A stretch of DNA of 29,420 nucleotides from an uncultured Clostridia bacterium (GCA_934463175.1 CAKSIW010000025.1:1-29420); one strand, 5' to 3'; counted from the first letter of the stretch, positions 5,834 through 15,963 are shown. Numbers and translations: made by a program. Notes: generated from the sequence alone by a model not told the origin.

Positions 5834-6976
5834 CTACCATACAGTTAAATTTTGATTTTCTTGCATCATACTTTCAATAATGAAATAGTCCCCTATCGGT
5901 GAATATATATGTCCGCCGTTCTGTTCTGACAAAATCCCCATTACATTCGGATCATTGTTTATATACTGCTTCAAATTATCACGGATAATTTTTTTATATT
6001 TACTGAGCTTTGTGTTGCTTTTGATTTTCTCTATTTCAATCAGGGCACACAAAACAACCGCTGATGCTGATGTGTCTGCTGCTTTTTCTTCATCATCGGG
6101 AAGTCTGAAGTCCCAAACAGGGATTTTACCGTTACATTCTTTCATAAATTTATCAAGTAATGCAAATGATATATCTAAATATTCAGGCTTTTTTGTGTAT
6201 CTGTATGCAATGGCAAATCCATATATCGCCCACGCAGCGCCTCGAGCCCAATAACTTCCGCACGAGTATCCGCAATAATTTGCCTCGCCTACAGGCATAC
6301 CGGTTTCTTCTGAAAACCTAAACGCATGATTTACAGAATAATCACCTCGAACAAAACATTTAAGAGTTGTGTCTGCATGAGCAATTGCAATCCTTTTATA
6401 ATACGGGTGACCACTTGTCTTGCTTGCCCAGAACAAGAGAGGAATATTCATCATACTGTCAATTATTGCAAGTCCTTCGCTTTCGGTAAAGAAGTGATCA
6501 TTTGCAAGGTTTTCATCAACATATTCGGGAATTTTGTTATCCATTCTGCCCCACGCCTTTATGTAACGCCCTTTTGGATCAAAACGCATTGCAAGAACCT
6601 CAGCCGCCCTTATCGCCAGATTTTTATACTTTTCATCACCTGTTATATTATATAGCATCACCGCATAAGGAGAATATAAAAATCCGAGATCGTGCATGGT
6701 TTCAAGCGGAATATCAAAAACCTTTTCCCGATATTCCTCATAAAACTGTTCTGCCCACTCTAAATATTCCTTTTTTCCGGTTTGCTTATATGCCCAGAGA
6801 GCTATGCCGGTGTGAAAGCTTTGTGTCCAACTGAAAATATGTCCGATTTTTATGGCTTTTTCTCTGTTTTCGACATAGTTGCCACCGCTGCATCCTGCAA
6901 AATTTCTTAACTCTGAGCCAATTTTTTTTATATTATTTTCTATTTTATTTATTAGTATTTCGTGTATTCCTGTCAT
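5834..6976 (-). CDS. GH88 unsaturated glucuronyl/uronyl hydrolase
   Basis: A 380-residue protein, normal length for GH88 and without a signal peptide. It shows MHDLGFLYSP (Asp96) and GLAIIDSMMNIPLLFWAS (Asp173), which match the two catalytic aspartates of GH88 (Asp88 and Asp149 of the Bacillus enzyme), and SYWARGAAWAIYGFA near residue 241, the conserved Arg/Trp block of the alpha6/alpha6 barrel. The enzyme hydrates the double bond of 4,5-unsaturated uronic acids left by polysaccharide lyases, causing their release. A lyase-like gene two positions upstream fits this. GH105 is the alternative, but the motifs favour GH88. The ATG at 6976 has a GAGGGG ribosome site. Confidence 0.88.
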   Translation of the reverse strand: MTGIHEILINKIENNIKKIGSELRNFAGCSGGNYVENREKAIKIGHIFSWTQSFHTGIALWAYKQTGKKEYLEWAEQFYEEYREKVFDIPLETMHDLGFLYSPYAVMLYNITGDEKYKNLAIRAAEVLAMRFDPKGRYIKAWGRMDNKIPEYVDENLANDHFFTESEGLAIIDSMMNIPLLFWASKTSGHPYYKRIAIAHADTTLKCFVRGDYSVNHAFRFSEETGMPVGEANYCGYSCGSYWARGAAWAIYGFAIAYRYTKKPEYLDISFALLDKFMKECNGKIPVWDFRLPDDEEKAADTSASAVVLCALIEIEKIKSNTKLSKYKKIIRDNLKQYINNDPNVMGILSEQNGGHIYSPIGDYFIIESMMQENQNLTVW

Positions 6977-7002
6977 TTTCCCCTCACATAGTTGTTTTAT
7001 GA

Positions 7003-7848
7003 TTATTTAACTTCATCAAAAACTCTTACATAGTCAACCGTGAAACTATCATGAGTAACAACATCTTTGTCTGAAACATTTGCCGCAAATCCCGGTATTT
7101 CTCTTCTCCAGCCTTTACATTCTGTTCCGATGAGAATAAACTGTTCCATATCCGATACAGCCTCTTTAAGCTTTGGTCCGCTTTGCTTTCCGTCAACATA
7201 GAAGGTGTATCCGTCCTTTTCCCAATGAACGGCAAAGGTATGATATCCATCGTCTGTTTTTTCAAGCTTTATATTATCTTTTTCATCGGCATATCTTTTT
7301 TCACCCATTGTGTTCTCAAATTCGTGGTCCTCGCCATATCCGTTCCAATGAATAAAGTGCGGAACAATCTGATTTGGTGTAAAACTTTCCATGATATCAA
7401 CCTCAACTCCCGAAATTTTCGGATTAAGCGTTGAACCGATAATTGGCGACTGCAACCAGAATGCCGACCACCATACATCTTTTTGCTGCATTTTACATCT
7501 TACCTCATAATATCCGTATTTGTGCATAAATTTCGGTTTTGATATCGGCGCAATAGGCCAATCACTGTGTGAGGACGGTCTGTCCATAAAGTTTTCGCCT
7601 GTTTGCAACTGGGAAGAATAATATTTTCCATCTTTTTCAACTATATTAAAGACAATATTGCCTTTTCCGTCAAGCTTTGCCGCATTCTCAACAAATGTTT
7701 TATGTTCATGATGAAACAAATGATGCCGGAAGCTCCATTTTGTCATATCAAGCTCTTCTCCGTCAAATTCGTCACTCCATACAAGATTCCATTTTATGCC
7801 TTCAGGCAAAAAACTGCTTACATGATTTTCAACTTTATATTCGAACAC
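7003..7848 (-). CDS. GH16 family glycoside hydrolase without signal peptide
   Basis: A 281-residue beta-jelly-roll hydrolase. The GH16 signature ExDxxE is EVDIME at residues 149-154, giving nucleophile Glu149, helper Asp151 and acid/base Glu154; the extra residue is the beta-bulge form found in laminarinases, agarases, carrageenases and porphyranases. LVWSDEFDGEELDMTKW near the start, WWSAFWLQS at about 126 and IHWNGYG are also typical. The start is GTG at 7848 with AAAAGGAG nine bases before it; no in-frame upstream start gives a signal peptide. Family members are mostly secreted endo-enzymes, so a cytoplasmic one probably acts on imported oligosaccharides. Its gene lies 20 bp after the SUMF1-lyase gene. 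Confidence 0.88.
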   Translation of the reverse strand: MFEYKVENHVSSFLPEGIKWNLVWSDEFDGEELDMTKWSFRHHLFHHEHKTFVENAAKLDGKGNIVFNIVEKDGKYYSSQLQTGENFMDRPSSHSDWPIAPISKPKFMHKYGYYEVRCKMQQKDVWWSAFWLQSPIIGSTLNPKISGVEVDIMESFTPNQIVPHFIHWNGYGEDHEFENTMGEKRYADEKDNIKLEKTDDGYHTFAVHWEKDGYTFYVDGKQSGPKLKEAVSDMEQFILIGTECKGWRREIPGFAANVSDKDVVTHDSFTVDYVRVFDEVK

Positions 7849-7868
7849 TATTTTTCGCTCCTTTTACA

Positions 7869-10736
7869 TTAATAATTATATTCGATATAAGGCTTGTTGT
7901 TTTTCACTTTCCAATCAAAGCCTTTTGGTGCATTAATCTTTGTTTCAATTCCATCTTTTGTTTTTTCATATTCTTCGCATATGGCCGCATCAGCAGTCTG
8001 AATAAAAAAACCGCCGTTAAAGTCTACCTTTATATCTTGCCCGGAGGTAAGCTTTAAAACAAACCCGCCTGAAGAATCCGATGTGTCTTTTAATATACTT
8101 TTGATTATGCTTTCGTTCGCCGGCATAGTTTCAATAACAGTTGCAATAATCGTTTCACCTGCTTTTCCCGGACAACTTATATGTATATCTGTTTTAGGAT
8201 AGCGTCTTCCGACAATAGACGGTGCAATCCACCCAAATGTCTGATTTATCTCCGCACAGTGTCTTTCATAAGTAAATTCGCATTCACCAAAGGTATATAC
8301 TCTTATGTTGGGGGAATTTGCCTTTTTCGTGTATATTGTATCATCATTTATATATATTTCGTCCTCCGAAAAGCCTGACGCTGTCCATTCTACACCGCTG
8401 ACATCGTGCTTTATACCCTCCGGCATTATGCCCCATATCTGAGTGTAAATGTGAGGCTTGTCACTTTTTAATGTGTCAAACACAAAATAAAGTCCACTCT
8501 GCTTGTGATAAACAATCTGTCGTTTGTGAGATACATCATTAACCGTTTCATAAGCATCCGCATATATCCCCTCTGTATACACAAATGCATCAGAATTGTG
8601 CCATTTATTTTCCAAAGCATTGCTGAATATCCTTTCAACCGGTCTGCCGCCATTTTCAAGTCTTGATTGGGATTTTCCGTCAACAATAACTGTATTGCTT
8701 CCGAAACTGCTTTTTCTGTATAAATCAATGTCTCCGATAATGTCTGTCTGGTCTTTCGGACAATGACCGCGAATACCGTAACTTGATGCACCTGCACTTA
8801 CGAGCATTGCCTTTCCATAGGCAAAAAGCTGAATACTGTTAATATTTTCTGCCGCATGCCCCTTCCCCTCTCTTGGGGAATAAAAAAACAAATATCTTGA
8901 ATCAAGTGATAAGTCATCTCTTATAATTGCCTGTCCGCTGTAAGGAAAGTAGACCGATCCTATCGCCTTATCTCCACAAAGCTTGTGATAATACAACATT
9001 TCTGTGTTTTCAGAATTTATACATAGATACTGTCCGAGTAACTTCGGATATACCTTTTCTACAAATTCGCAACGCTCTGATTTATCCGGCGGATATACAC
9101 ATCCGTCTGTCCCGCTTGCGGGCATTGTTCCGGTTGGAAGCATAGTGGCATAAAACATCATACACACCTTTTCCATACAGTCTGCCACTGTTTTGATAAC
9201 ATTCTTATCATCTATCCTGCCGATTACATTTTTACAATCACGCAAAGCATTTAGATTGTAATTAAACGATTGTTCAAGCATTGTTCCGTCAGGATATACC
9301 GTTTTCTCACACCATTCGGTTATCATTTGTGATGTGTCATCTTTTATTTTATTGCAAACAGTAAACGGACTGAAAATTTCTCGCATTAATAAAAGCCCGT
9401 CAATAACATAAAAATGTTGATTTGGAACACATTTTCTTGCGTCCTTTTGCATTGTGTAAAAATGCTCTGTCATAATAGAAATTGCCATTTTTGCAAGAAG
9501 TTCGGAAGAAAGTCTGTCCTCACCACCGCCTGCAACAATGCACCAAAGACAATATATAAAACTGTGTGCTCTCATACATGGAATAAATCCATTGCTCCAT
9601 GCCCATGAAAGTGTTTTTACCTTTGACATATCCGTTATTTCATAATATTGTCTGTTTTCCAAAAAGAATTTTTCTAAAACCTCCAATACTCTGTCAAGGT
9701 ATTTTCTTTCTCCTGTTCGGTAAAAATATGCCGCCACGCAAAGAATTTCTCTGCCGCTTGGAAAAAACACAACTTTTTCCTGTTCGCCATACCAAACAAC
9801 CTCTTTATCGGTGTCCATAAGGCTTGGCATCATATCCTTAAATTTAGACGCATTAAAAAAAATGTCGGGTTTAATTTCTGTTTCCAAATCACTGTTTTTA
9901 AGATTATCAACAATCAAAGCTTTGAAATCTCCAAGTATTTTTTCGTAATCGCTTTCGGGATTTCTCCTTTCAAACCCATTGCATAGTTGTGTGATTGATT
10001 TTGCAATCACTTTTTTGTCTGTGTTTTTGTGTTCCACCGTCTTTCTGACAAAAACATTCTCTGAACTTAACTCAAAGTCTACACTGCAGATGTCCGCAAG
10101 AGGCATATCAGATGCAAGTCTGAAACCTGTTTCATAACAGTGGTAATCAGGATTTACAAAGCATACCGCATCGGTTGAAAAATCACTGTCTATTGCAACA
10201 GAGCCGCCCTTAAGCACAGCACCGAGGTTTTCGTCACAACTAAAGCACCACTCGCAAACATTTCCCGACATATCATAAAGTCCGTACAGATTTGGAAGCT
10301 TTTCACCAACAGGCTTTGTTCCAAAATCTTCAGAATCTCCAACACATCTTTGAACATATTTTTCCGCATCTTTTATATCATTTCCCCAAAAAAACCTTGT
10401 GTTTGCACCTGCACAGCAGGCGGCTGTCCACTCTTTTTCAGTGGGCAGCCTGTATCCGCCTGCCGTTATCTTTCTTACGATTTCGGAGGGATTTGGCTTT
10501 CCAAACTTAAAAACCTGTCCATTCAGAATATATACCGGTTCTGCACCGACATATTCAGAAAAGGCATTACAAAATTTTAAAGCAGAAAACCAATTCACGT
10601 CACCTGCAGGGATATTGTCTTTTCCGTATGCAATCTGCAAATCATATCCATGCTTGATTGCCCACAGATAAATAATATCATATTGTTTTTTTGTCACCGG
10701 GTACTTTGATATATAAAAATTACCAACCTGTACCAT
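7869..10736 (-). CDS. SUMF1-like domain fused to heparinase II/III-like polysaccharide lyase
   Basis: A 955-residue two-part protein with no signal peptide. Residues 1-210 are a SUMF1/formylglycine-generating-enzyme-like domain: ISKYPVTKKQYD, GYRLPTEKEWTAA (94-106), YDMSGNVCEWC (154-164), LKGGS (175-179) and TGFRLASD (203-210). The cysteine pair that FGE enzymes carry 3 and 8 residues after GGS is missing, so formylglycine formation is unlikely. Residues about 265-955 resemble heparinase II/III-type lyases: PNQHFYVIDGLLLM (438-451), YPDGTMLEQSFNYN (481-494), GHAAENINSIQLFAYG (626-641), then a C-terminal beta-sandwich with RQIVYHKQSGLYFVFDTL. Such lyases cleave uronic-acid glycans by beta-elimination. 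The ribosome site is AAGGTGA. The exact PL family and substrate are not resolved. Confidence 0.8.
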   Translation of the reverse strand: MVQVGNFYISKYPVTKKQYDIIYLWAIKHGYDLQIAYGKDNIPAGDVNWFSALKFCNAFSEYVGAEPVYILNGQVFKFGKPNPSEIVRKITAGGYRLPTEKEWTAACCAGANTRFFWGNDIKDAEKYVQRCVGDSEDFGTKPVGEKLPNLYGLYDMSGNVCEWCFSCDENLGAVLKGGSVAIDSDFSTDAVCFVNPDYHCYETGFRLASDMPLADICSVDFELSSENVFVRKTVEHKNTDKKVIAKSITQLCNGFERRNPESDYEKILGDFKALIVDNLKNSDLETEIKPDIFFNASKFKDMMPSLMDTDKEVVWYGEQEKVVFFPSGREILCVAAYFYRTGERKYLDRVLEVLEKFFLENRQYYEITDMSKVKTLSWAWSNGFIPCMRAHSFIYCLWCIVAGGGEDRLSSELLAKMAISIMTEHFYTMQKDARKCVPNQHFYVIDGLLLMREIFSPFTVCNKIKDDTSQMITEWCEKTVYPDGTMLEQSFNYNLNALRDCKNVIGRIDDKNVIKTVADCMEKVCMMFYATMLPTGTMPASGTDGCVYPPDKSERCEFVEKVYPKLLGQYLCINSENTEMLYYHKLCGDKAIGSVYFPYSGQAIIRDDLSLDSRYLFFYSPREGKGHAAENINSIQLFAYGKAMLVSAGASSYGIRGHCPKDQTDIIGDIDLYRKSSFGSNTVIVDGKSQSRLENGGRPVERIFSNALENKWHNSDAFVYTEGIYADAYETVNDVSHKRQIVYHKQSGLYFVFDTLKSDKPHIYTQIWGIMPEGIKHDVSGVEWTASGFSEDEIYINDDTIYTKKANSPNIRVYTFGECEFTYERHCAEINQTFGWIAPSIVGRRYPKTDIHISCPGKAGETIIATVIETMPANESIIKSILKDTSDSSGGFVLKLTSGQDIKVDFNGGFFIQTADAAICEEYEKTKDGIETKINAPKGFDWKVKNNKPYIEYNY

Positions 10737-10763
10737 TTCTAAATTTCACCTTTTTACAAAACC

Positions 10764-12596
10764 TTATTCGCATACTGCAATATTTACAAATCTGAATACC
10801 GGTGCATCATTTGTCAGAACAAATTTGAATGTATGTTCATTTCCGTCAGCAGGAAGATTAATCGGATTTGATGTAGCCGAATAATACATTGACGAATTAA
10901 GAGTTGTAAGTGTTGAACTGCCTGCCTTTACACCGTCAATGTAATACTCAAATTCAACTGTATCATTTTTTTGGTTGCTTGTTAAGTACATAATCGCAAG
11001 CTTTGATGCAGTTGTCTTTATCTCAAAACCGCTGCCTTTTTTTGTAGATTGTCTTACACCGCTATATGCCCACGGATATTTAAATCTTGAAGCCGGTATT
11101 GTCAGGGACGGATTTTCTGTATTGGTATATTCCTCATTGTGTTCTGTCCATTCTCCAAAGTATGTTATTCTCGAGTCGTTTTGAAAAATCATTTTAAAAT
11201 CATCAATTTTTTCTATGTATTGAAGCGGAATATTTGTATCAAATTTCTTAAAATAATTTTCCGGTCTTTCATTCAACGCTGAAACAATTGCCTCTGCAAA
11301 AAGCTCATATCCTGTTCCCAACGGATGAACATTTCCGTCCGGATAATAATATGTCAATGGGTTTCCTGTTTCTTCCATCTTAGAATTAAGATACGGTGTT
11401 ATATCTACATATCCTACATTGTGATAGTCAGCAACCTCTTTATGAATGGCAACCGAGTTATCATAGTTGGTTTTACTTTGATCCGTAACCCACGGGCTTG
11501 GCGTAATAACAGAAATAATAATCGGCTGTTTTGAAAGCTTTTTAAGTCTGACAAACAGATTTTCCATACTTTCACGGACAGTGTTTTGTCCGTTTTCACT
11601 TCCGGTAACGCTTGCATCATTCACGGCAAACTCTATAAACACAACATCAGGATTTTTGCTTAACACATGATCATAAAATCTGTAATTTGCAAAATTTGAC
11701 CTTGTTCCGCCAACACCTGCATTGTACAAATTAAGTGTCTTGTTCGGAAACTTTTCTTTAAAGTAATTAATTGCAACCTTATTGGGCCATTTTGAAATAT
11801 TGGCAATCTCCCCGTCACCGTCATATGATGAGTCGCCCGCCGTTAAAGAACCTCCTATGCACAAGATATTCAAGTCGCCGCTATCAGCGCTTTTCGGATT
11901 CCCGTTTTCATCAAAAAGCATATCATATGCATACGATTTAAGATCTGCTGACGACGCCTTTCCAAGCGGAATAAGGCTTGTAATATCCTTCATGCAATAA
12001 GCCTTGATTTTTTTTGCGTTTTCGGGGATTGTCACATCGTTAATTTCACGTGTTTGGTTCGAACTTCCGTTAATTGAAACGTTGTAAAATGTAACATCTA
12101 TGAGCTTGCCCTCTGCATCATAGAAAGCAATAATCGCATCGCTGTTTTCTTTAAGAAAAAGCGGGTTTTTTATTCTCGCTGTAATATCGGCAGAAGTGTC
12201 ATCTGCAACAATGCTCGTATCAAACGAAATTATTTCATTTACTGTTGCGGTTTCAACAGTTGTATTTACGTTTTCACCTGCGTATGTAAGATTTATATTA
12301 TACTGCTCAATATCATCTGTGAAATCGAATATGAACTTGTATTCACCTTTAATGTCAACCGATGTTTCATCAATAAATCCTATCTTTCCCGTTGTTTTGT
12401 GAGTGATTAAAATTCCAACTCTTTTATCACCGTCTGCTGTGGTGTAGCCGTCAAGTTTGCCTTTAAGTAAAACTCTTGTGTTGTATTTAAGAGCTTCTGA
12501 CGTGTTGCCTGTTACTTCAGCATTTACGGCAAATGATGACATCAACATAACACAGGTCACTAAAAATAGAATCGTTTTTTTTAATAAAGCTTTCAT
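10764..12596 (-). CDS. Secreted SGNH/GDSL esterase with accessory beta domains
   Basis: A 610-residue exported protein. Residues 1-26 form a signal peptide (KKTILFLVTCVMLMSSFAVNA). Residues about 30-225 are two beta-sandwich modules; the second ends with the KIKAYCMKDITSLIPLG signature shared with other operon proteins. The SGNH domain follows: NILCIGGSLTAGDSS (nucleophile Ser250), GVGGTRSN (Gly296 region), FAVNDAS (Asn326) and PDGNVHPLG (Asp420, His424). The last 140 residues look like a carbohydrate-binding beta-sandwich. SGNH enzymes of this layout are typically carbohydrate acetylesterases, so removal of acetyl groups from the glycan is the likely role. The ribosome site AGGAGA overlaps the stop region of the upstream gene, with a 1-bp gap. 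Confidence 0.85.
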   Translation of the reverse strand: MKALLKKTILFLVTCVMLMSSFAVNAEVTGNTSEALKYNTRVLLKGKLDGYTTADGDKRVGILITHKTTGKIGFIDETSVDIKGEYKFIFDFTDDIEQYNINLTYAGENVNTTVETATVNEIISFDTSIVADDTSADITARIKNPLFLKENSDAIIAFYDAEGKLIDVTFYNVSINGSSNQTREINDVTIPENAKKIKAYCMKDITSLIPLGKASSADLKSYAYDMLFDENGNPKSADSGDLNILCIGGSLTAGDSSYDGDGEIANISKWPNKVAINYFKEKFPNKTLNLYNAGVGGTRSNFANYRFYDHVLSKNPDVVFIEFAVNDASVTGSENGQNTVRESMENLFVRLKKLSKQPIIISVITPSPWVTDQSKTNYDNSVAIHKEVADYHNVGYVDITPYLNSKMEETGNPLTYYYPDGNVHPLGTGYELFAEAIVSALNERPENYFKKFDTNIPLQYIEKIDDFKMIFQNDSRITYFGEWTEHNEEYTNTENPSLTIPASRFKYPWAYSGVRQSTKKGSGFEIKTTASKLAIMYLTSNQKNDTVEFEYYIDGVKAGSSTLTTLNSSMYYSATSNPINLPADGNEHTFKFVLTNDAPVFRFVNIAVCE

Positions 12597-12597
12597 A

Positions 12598-15500
12598 TTA
12601 TTCTCCTGTTTTTAACACATTATAAAGTATCTGGGCTGCCTCCGCACGGGTTATGAAGGCATCAGGTCTGAAACTTCCGTCTTCATATCCCGATAAAATG
12701 CCATTTGATTTAAGTGCATTTACTGCATCTTTTGCATAATCGGAAACTAAAGCCGCATCAGAGAATTGCTCCGTTGTATTTAACTCCATTTTTGAAGCCC
12801 TGTATATAATCACAGCAAAGTCCTGTCTTGTTATCGGGAGTCCCGCCCCAAAAACTCCGTCTGATATTCCGTTAATCAGCATATTCTTTACGGCAATGTT
12901 CAGATATGACTCGTACCATGCACCGCTTTCAACATCAGAAAAGGCAATATCCTCACCATCTGTGTTTTCCAAATTATAAGCAAGCACCAGCATCTTTACC
13001 GTTTCTTCTCTTGTCACATTTCCGTTTGGATTGAAACAGTTTTCGCCAACGCCGTTTATGATATCCCTTTGTGAAAGGAAGTTCACCGCATCGTAAACCC
13101 ATTCCGCACCCTCTAAATCGGAAAATATAACAGCTCCCTCGGTTTTATTTCCGGCATTATTTTCGGGGGTTATAACTTTTGGCGGAATTCCGCTTGAAAT
13201 TATACCGCTGCCGGAGCCACCTCCCGTGCTGCCGCCCGGCGGTTGTGAATTCACAGGCGGATTTTTTGCACATGACTCAATTACATTGCAAAGGTTTTCA
13301 AGTGTAAGTGTTGACCCTTCGTTGATTATCAGGCTGTTTGCATATTCTTTATCTGAAAGCGACAAGTATTTCGGAATATCCATACCCGAAAATTTTGCAT
13401 TTTGGGTGGTAAGGATATTACTTATAAAGCCATACCCCGATCCTATATTGTTTTTTATGCCTTGCAGAATTATATTTTTTGCAACCGCTGATGAAAGCTT
13501 TGAAAAGCTGTCTGCGTTTGCATCTGCAACCCCTGTTGCAAAAGCCGCTTTTCCTGCCGAATTTAACCCATCTGTGTAAACATTGTACAACGAAGTTTCA
13601 TTTTTAACATCGCTAAATAAGTCATAGATTTCTGTCATTTTATATTCATTTTTCTCATCAAAAAGGACATCTTTCTTTCCATCCTTAAACGCAGCAAGCA
13701 CGCTGTATTTCAAAACGGCTTCATTCAGATTTTGAAGCGCTTCGCTTTCATCATCAAAACTGATTTTACCAGCCTCAGATATTAGCAGCTGTGCAAGCGT
13801 CGCCGTATTGACATTTGAGAACACTGTTTTCTCGTAAGCAAGAATTTTTTTGCCGCCGTTTAAATTTTTAATTAATTCATCAACGGTATATTCGTCCGTT
13901 TCATTTTTCCCGCAAACTTTTTTTGCCTCTTGAACCATAACTTCAAAAGGTGCAAAGTACACTTTTTCAAACGTATGTTCGTTGACGAGAACTGCCTGAA
14001 TATCCCCGGCCGAAAGCGATGTCGTATCAAGCGTTATATCCGTGCGGAAATTGCCGTTCATATCCGGTTTTATAAGTTCATAATGCAAAATTTTTTCAGG
14101 CTTGTCAGTGTCATCGGGAATAAGAGTTATAATAAGGGGAATAATATTGCCCTTACAACCCTTTTTCTGGACCGATATTTTAGAATTTACAATATCAGTG
14201 ATGCGCACACCAGTTTCTGACGCCGTAAGGCTTTCGTCATCTGCAGTTTTTATCTCGTTATATGAAATGATTGACTTATCGCTTGAGCTTATCAGCATAC
14301 TGACAACTTTTTTTACCTCAAGTCCATGACTAAAGCTTTCTTTGTTTTCAACCTTCTCGCCTTTTGAAAGACTGACATCGATTTCTCTTGAATCAAGCAT
14401 CATGTTGCCGTCACCATATATTGCAATAACAAGCTTGCCGGCTACACCATTTTCAATTTTGTTGTTACGGCACAGATACTTTATATCAAACTCATTACTT
14501 ATAATATTCAGCAAGCTGTCAACAGGTTTTCCCGATACCTCTGCCCCTATATCCAAATCAAAAATGTTTGGCTCTGTCACAAAATAAAAATCAGGCACCG
14601 TGTAGTCTGTTTCTTTTTCAAACAATATGTTTTTTGAAAATTTAAAAATATACGTAGCTCCGTATTCACAACCGCCGTTTAATTTGATTGTAACGGTTTT
14701 TCCGTCCTCTGCAACAGAAGTTGTAAAATCATCAATACTTTGAGAATTTTTTGTTATCTTAATGTATTCTCTGGATTTTTCCATAAAATCAAACACATTA
14801 AGCTTTTCTTCAAGATTTACAACTATATCGGTATTTATCGGAACATTTTCTTCACCAAATGCAGGAGTCGTGTTTCCTGCAACAAATGTTTCGCATTTTG
14901 TGACGGCTATTTTATCAATATAGTTTGAGTTTGCATCACTGCTGTATGTATTCACGCTGAAAGCACCAAAGTTCAATCTGTCATCATTAACCTTCAGATA
15001 CTGAACATCGTCTACGCCAAGCATCATTGTGTTGTCCAGAACCTGCACGCAAACACTGTATTTTTCGCCCGTTGTCGGTTTGTCCAGATTATAACTTGAG
15101 GTCTTGGAATCAATCAGACTGTCAGTCGTTCTTATTCTGCTCATTTTATCAAACATCGGCTTTGCCAATTTAAAAAAACGAAATCTGTAATATTCATTTG
15201 GTATTTCATTTCCGTCCTCGTCCTGTGGATAGGTGTTGTTTGCGATTGCACCGAATGCAGGCTGAAATCCAACGGGTGCGGCAGCCGCCGTATTAAATCC
15301 GACGCTGTTAGAATTGCGCATTGTAACAATGTCCTCGCCGCCACCGTAAAACGAATCATATTCAATGTTATAATTTATCAAATCGCCGACGTTTGGAATT
15401 GCCGGCGTCATCAAGCGGAACCATGCACCGCTGCCGTCAGCATTATATTTTGAGTTAGCACCGCCCGCTGATTTAAACCATCGGGTTTCCGTTCCGTCTG

Positions 15501-15930
15501 CCTCTTTTGCTGTCAAAGAACCTGAAAAGTTTGGCTTGCCCTCAATATCAGAAGCTGTCAGATAACGAATGACAAAAGATTTTTTAAAATCCTGTGAAAG
15601 CCCAAAGTCTTCACCCTTTAAAACAAGAGTGTACACCTCATCACGGTTAAAGGCTTGTGATGCAATTACCGTCAGTAAGTTTGGAAAGTTTGAATCAAAC
15701 TCAGCGGACACTTCAACCTCTGTGCCGTAATGAAACAAAGATACTGCTTCATCAAGATTTGCAACAGACGGCACATCCTGAAATTCTACAAATATTCTGC
15801 ATGAAGTCGCATTAAAAAACACGATACCGTCATCATCTGTTGCAAATGCGCACATACTGCACAAACAAAGTATACTAACAACCAAAAGCAATGTCGATAT
15901 GCTTTTTTTCATAAATCTATTGTGCCACAT
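12598..15930 (-). CDS. Cell-wall-anchored surface protein with three C-terminal SLH domains
   Basis: About 1110 residues. A signal peptide (KKSISTLLLVVSILCLCSMC, then AFA) is followed by an Ig-like module, a concanavalin-like module containing GEKYSVCVQVLDNTMMLGVD, an SbsA-like Ig module (PAFGEENVPINTDIVVNLEE), more beta modules, a helical part, a Pro/Gly/Ser linker (NPPVNSQPPGGSTGGGSGSG), and three SLH repeats in the last 180 residues (FSDLEGAEWVYDAV, FSDVESGAWYESYL, SDYAKDAVNALK). SLH domains bind pyruvylated wall polymer. No catalytic motif is seen; a glycan-binding scaffold is likely. I chose the ATG at 15930, 12 bases after AAAGGA; the frame extends to an ATG at 15951 without a ribosome site, and 15912 is a further alternative. 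Confidence 0.8.
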   Translation of the reverse strand: MWHNRFMKKSISTLLLVVSILCLCSMCAFATDDDGIVFFNATSCRIFVEFQDVPSVANLDEAVSLFHYGTEVEVSAEFDSNFPNLLTVIASQAFNRDEVYTLVLKGEDFGLSQDFKKSFVIRYLTASDIEGKPNFSGSLTAKEADGTETRWFKSAGGANSKYNADGSGAWFRLMTPAIPNVGDLINYNIEYDSFYGGGEDIVTMRNSNSVGFNTAAAAPVGFQPAFGAIANNTYPQDEDGNEIPNEYYRFRFFKLAKPMFDKMSRIRTTDSLIDSKTSSYNLDKPTTGEKYSVCVQVLDNTMMLGVDDVQYLKVNDDRLNFGAFSVNTYSSDANSNYIDKIAVTKCETFVAGNTTPAFGEENVPINTDIVVNLEEKLNVFDFMEKSREYIKITKNSQSIDDFTTSVAEDGKTVTIKLNGGCEYGATYIFKFSKNILFEKETDYTVPDFYFVTEPNIFDLDIGAEVSGKPVDSLLNIISNEFDIKYLCRNNKIENGVAGKLVIAIYGDGNMMLDSREIDVSLSKGEKVENKESFSHGLEVKKVVSMLISSSDKSIISYNEIKTADDESLTASETGVRITDIVNSKISVQKKGCKGNIIPLIITLIPDDTDKPEKILHYELIKPDMNGNFRTDITLDTTSLSAGDIQAVLVNEHTFEKVYFAPFEVMVQEAKKVCGKNETDEYTVDELIKNLNGGKKILAYEKTVFSNVNTATLAQLLISEAGKISFDDESEALQNLNEAVLKYSVLAAFKDGKKDVLFDEKNEYKMTEIYDLFSDVKNETSLYNVYTDGLNSAGKAAFATGVADANADSFSKLSSAVAKNIILQGIKNNIGSGYGFISNILTTQNAKFSGMDIPKYLSLSDKEYANSLIINEGSTLTLENLCNVIESCAKNPPVNSQPPGGSTGGGSGSGIISSGIPPKVITPENNAGNKTEGAVIFSDLEGAEWVYDAVNFLSQRDIINGVGENCFNPNGNVTREETVKMLVLAYNLENTDGEDIAFSDVESGAWYESYLNIAVKNMLINGISDGVFGAGLPITRQDFAVIIYRASKMELNTTEQFSDAALVSDYAKDAVNALKSNGILSGYEDGSFRPDAFITRAEAAQILYNVLKTGE

Positions 15931-15963
15931 TCTTGCGACCATTCCTTTCATATCAGTTGTTTT

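Noticed and set aside
7869..10736. Reading the SUMF1-like part as an active sulfatase-maturing enzyme
   Set aside because: The characteristic cysteine pair after GGS is absent, and no sulfatase gene is in the window.
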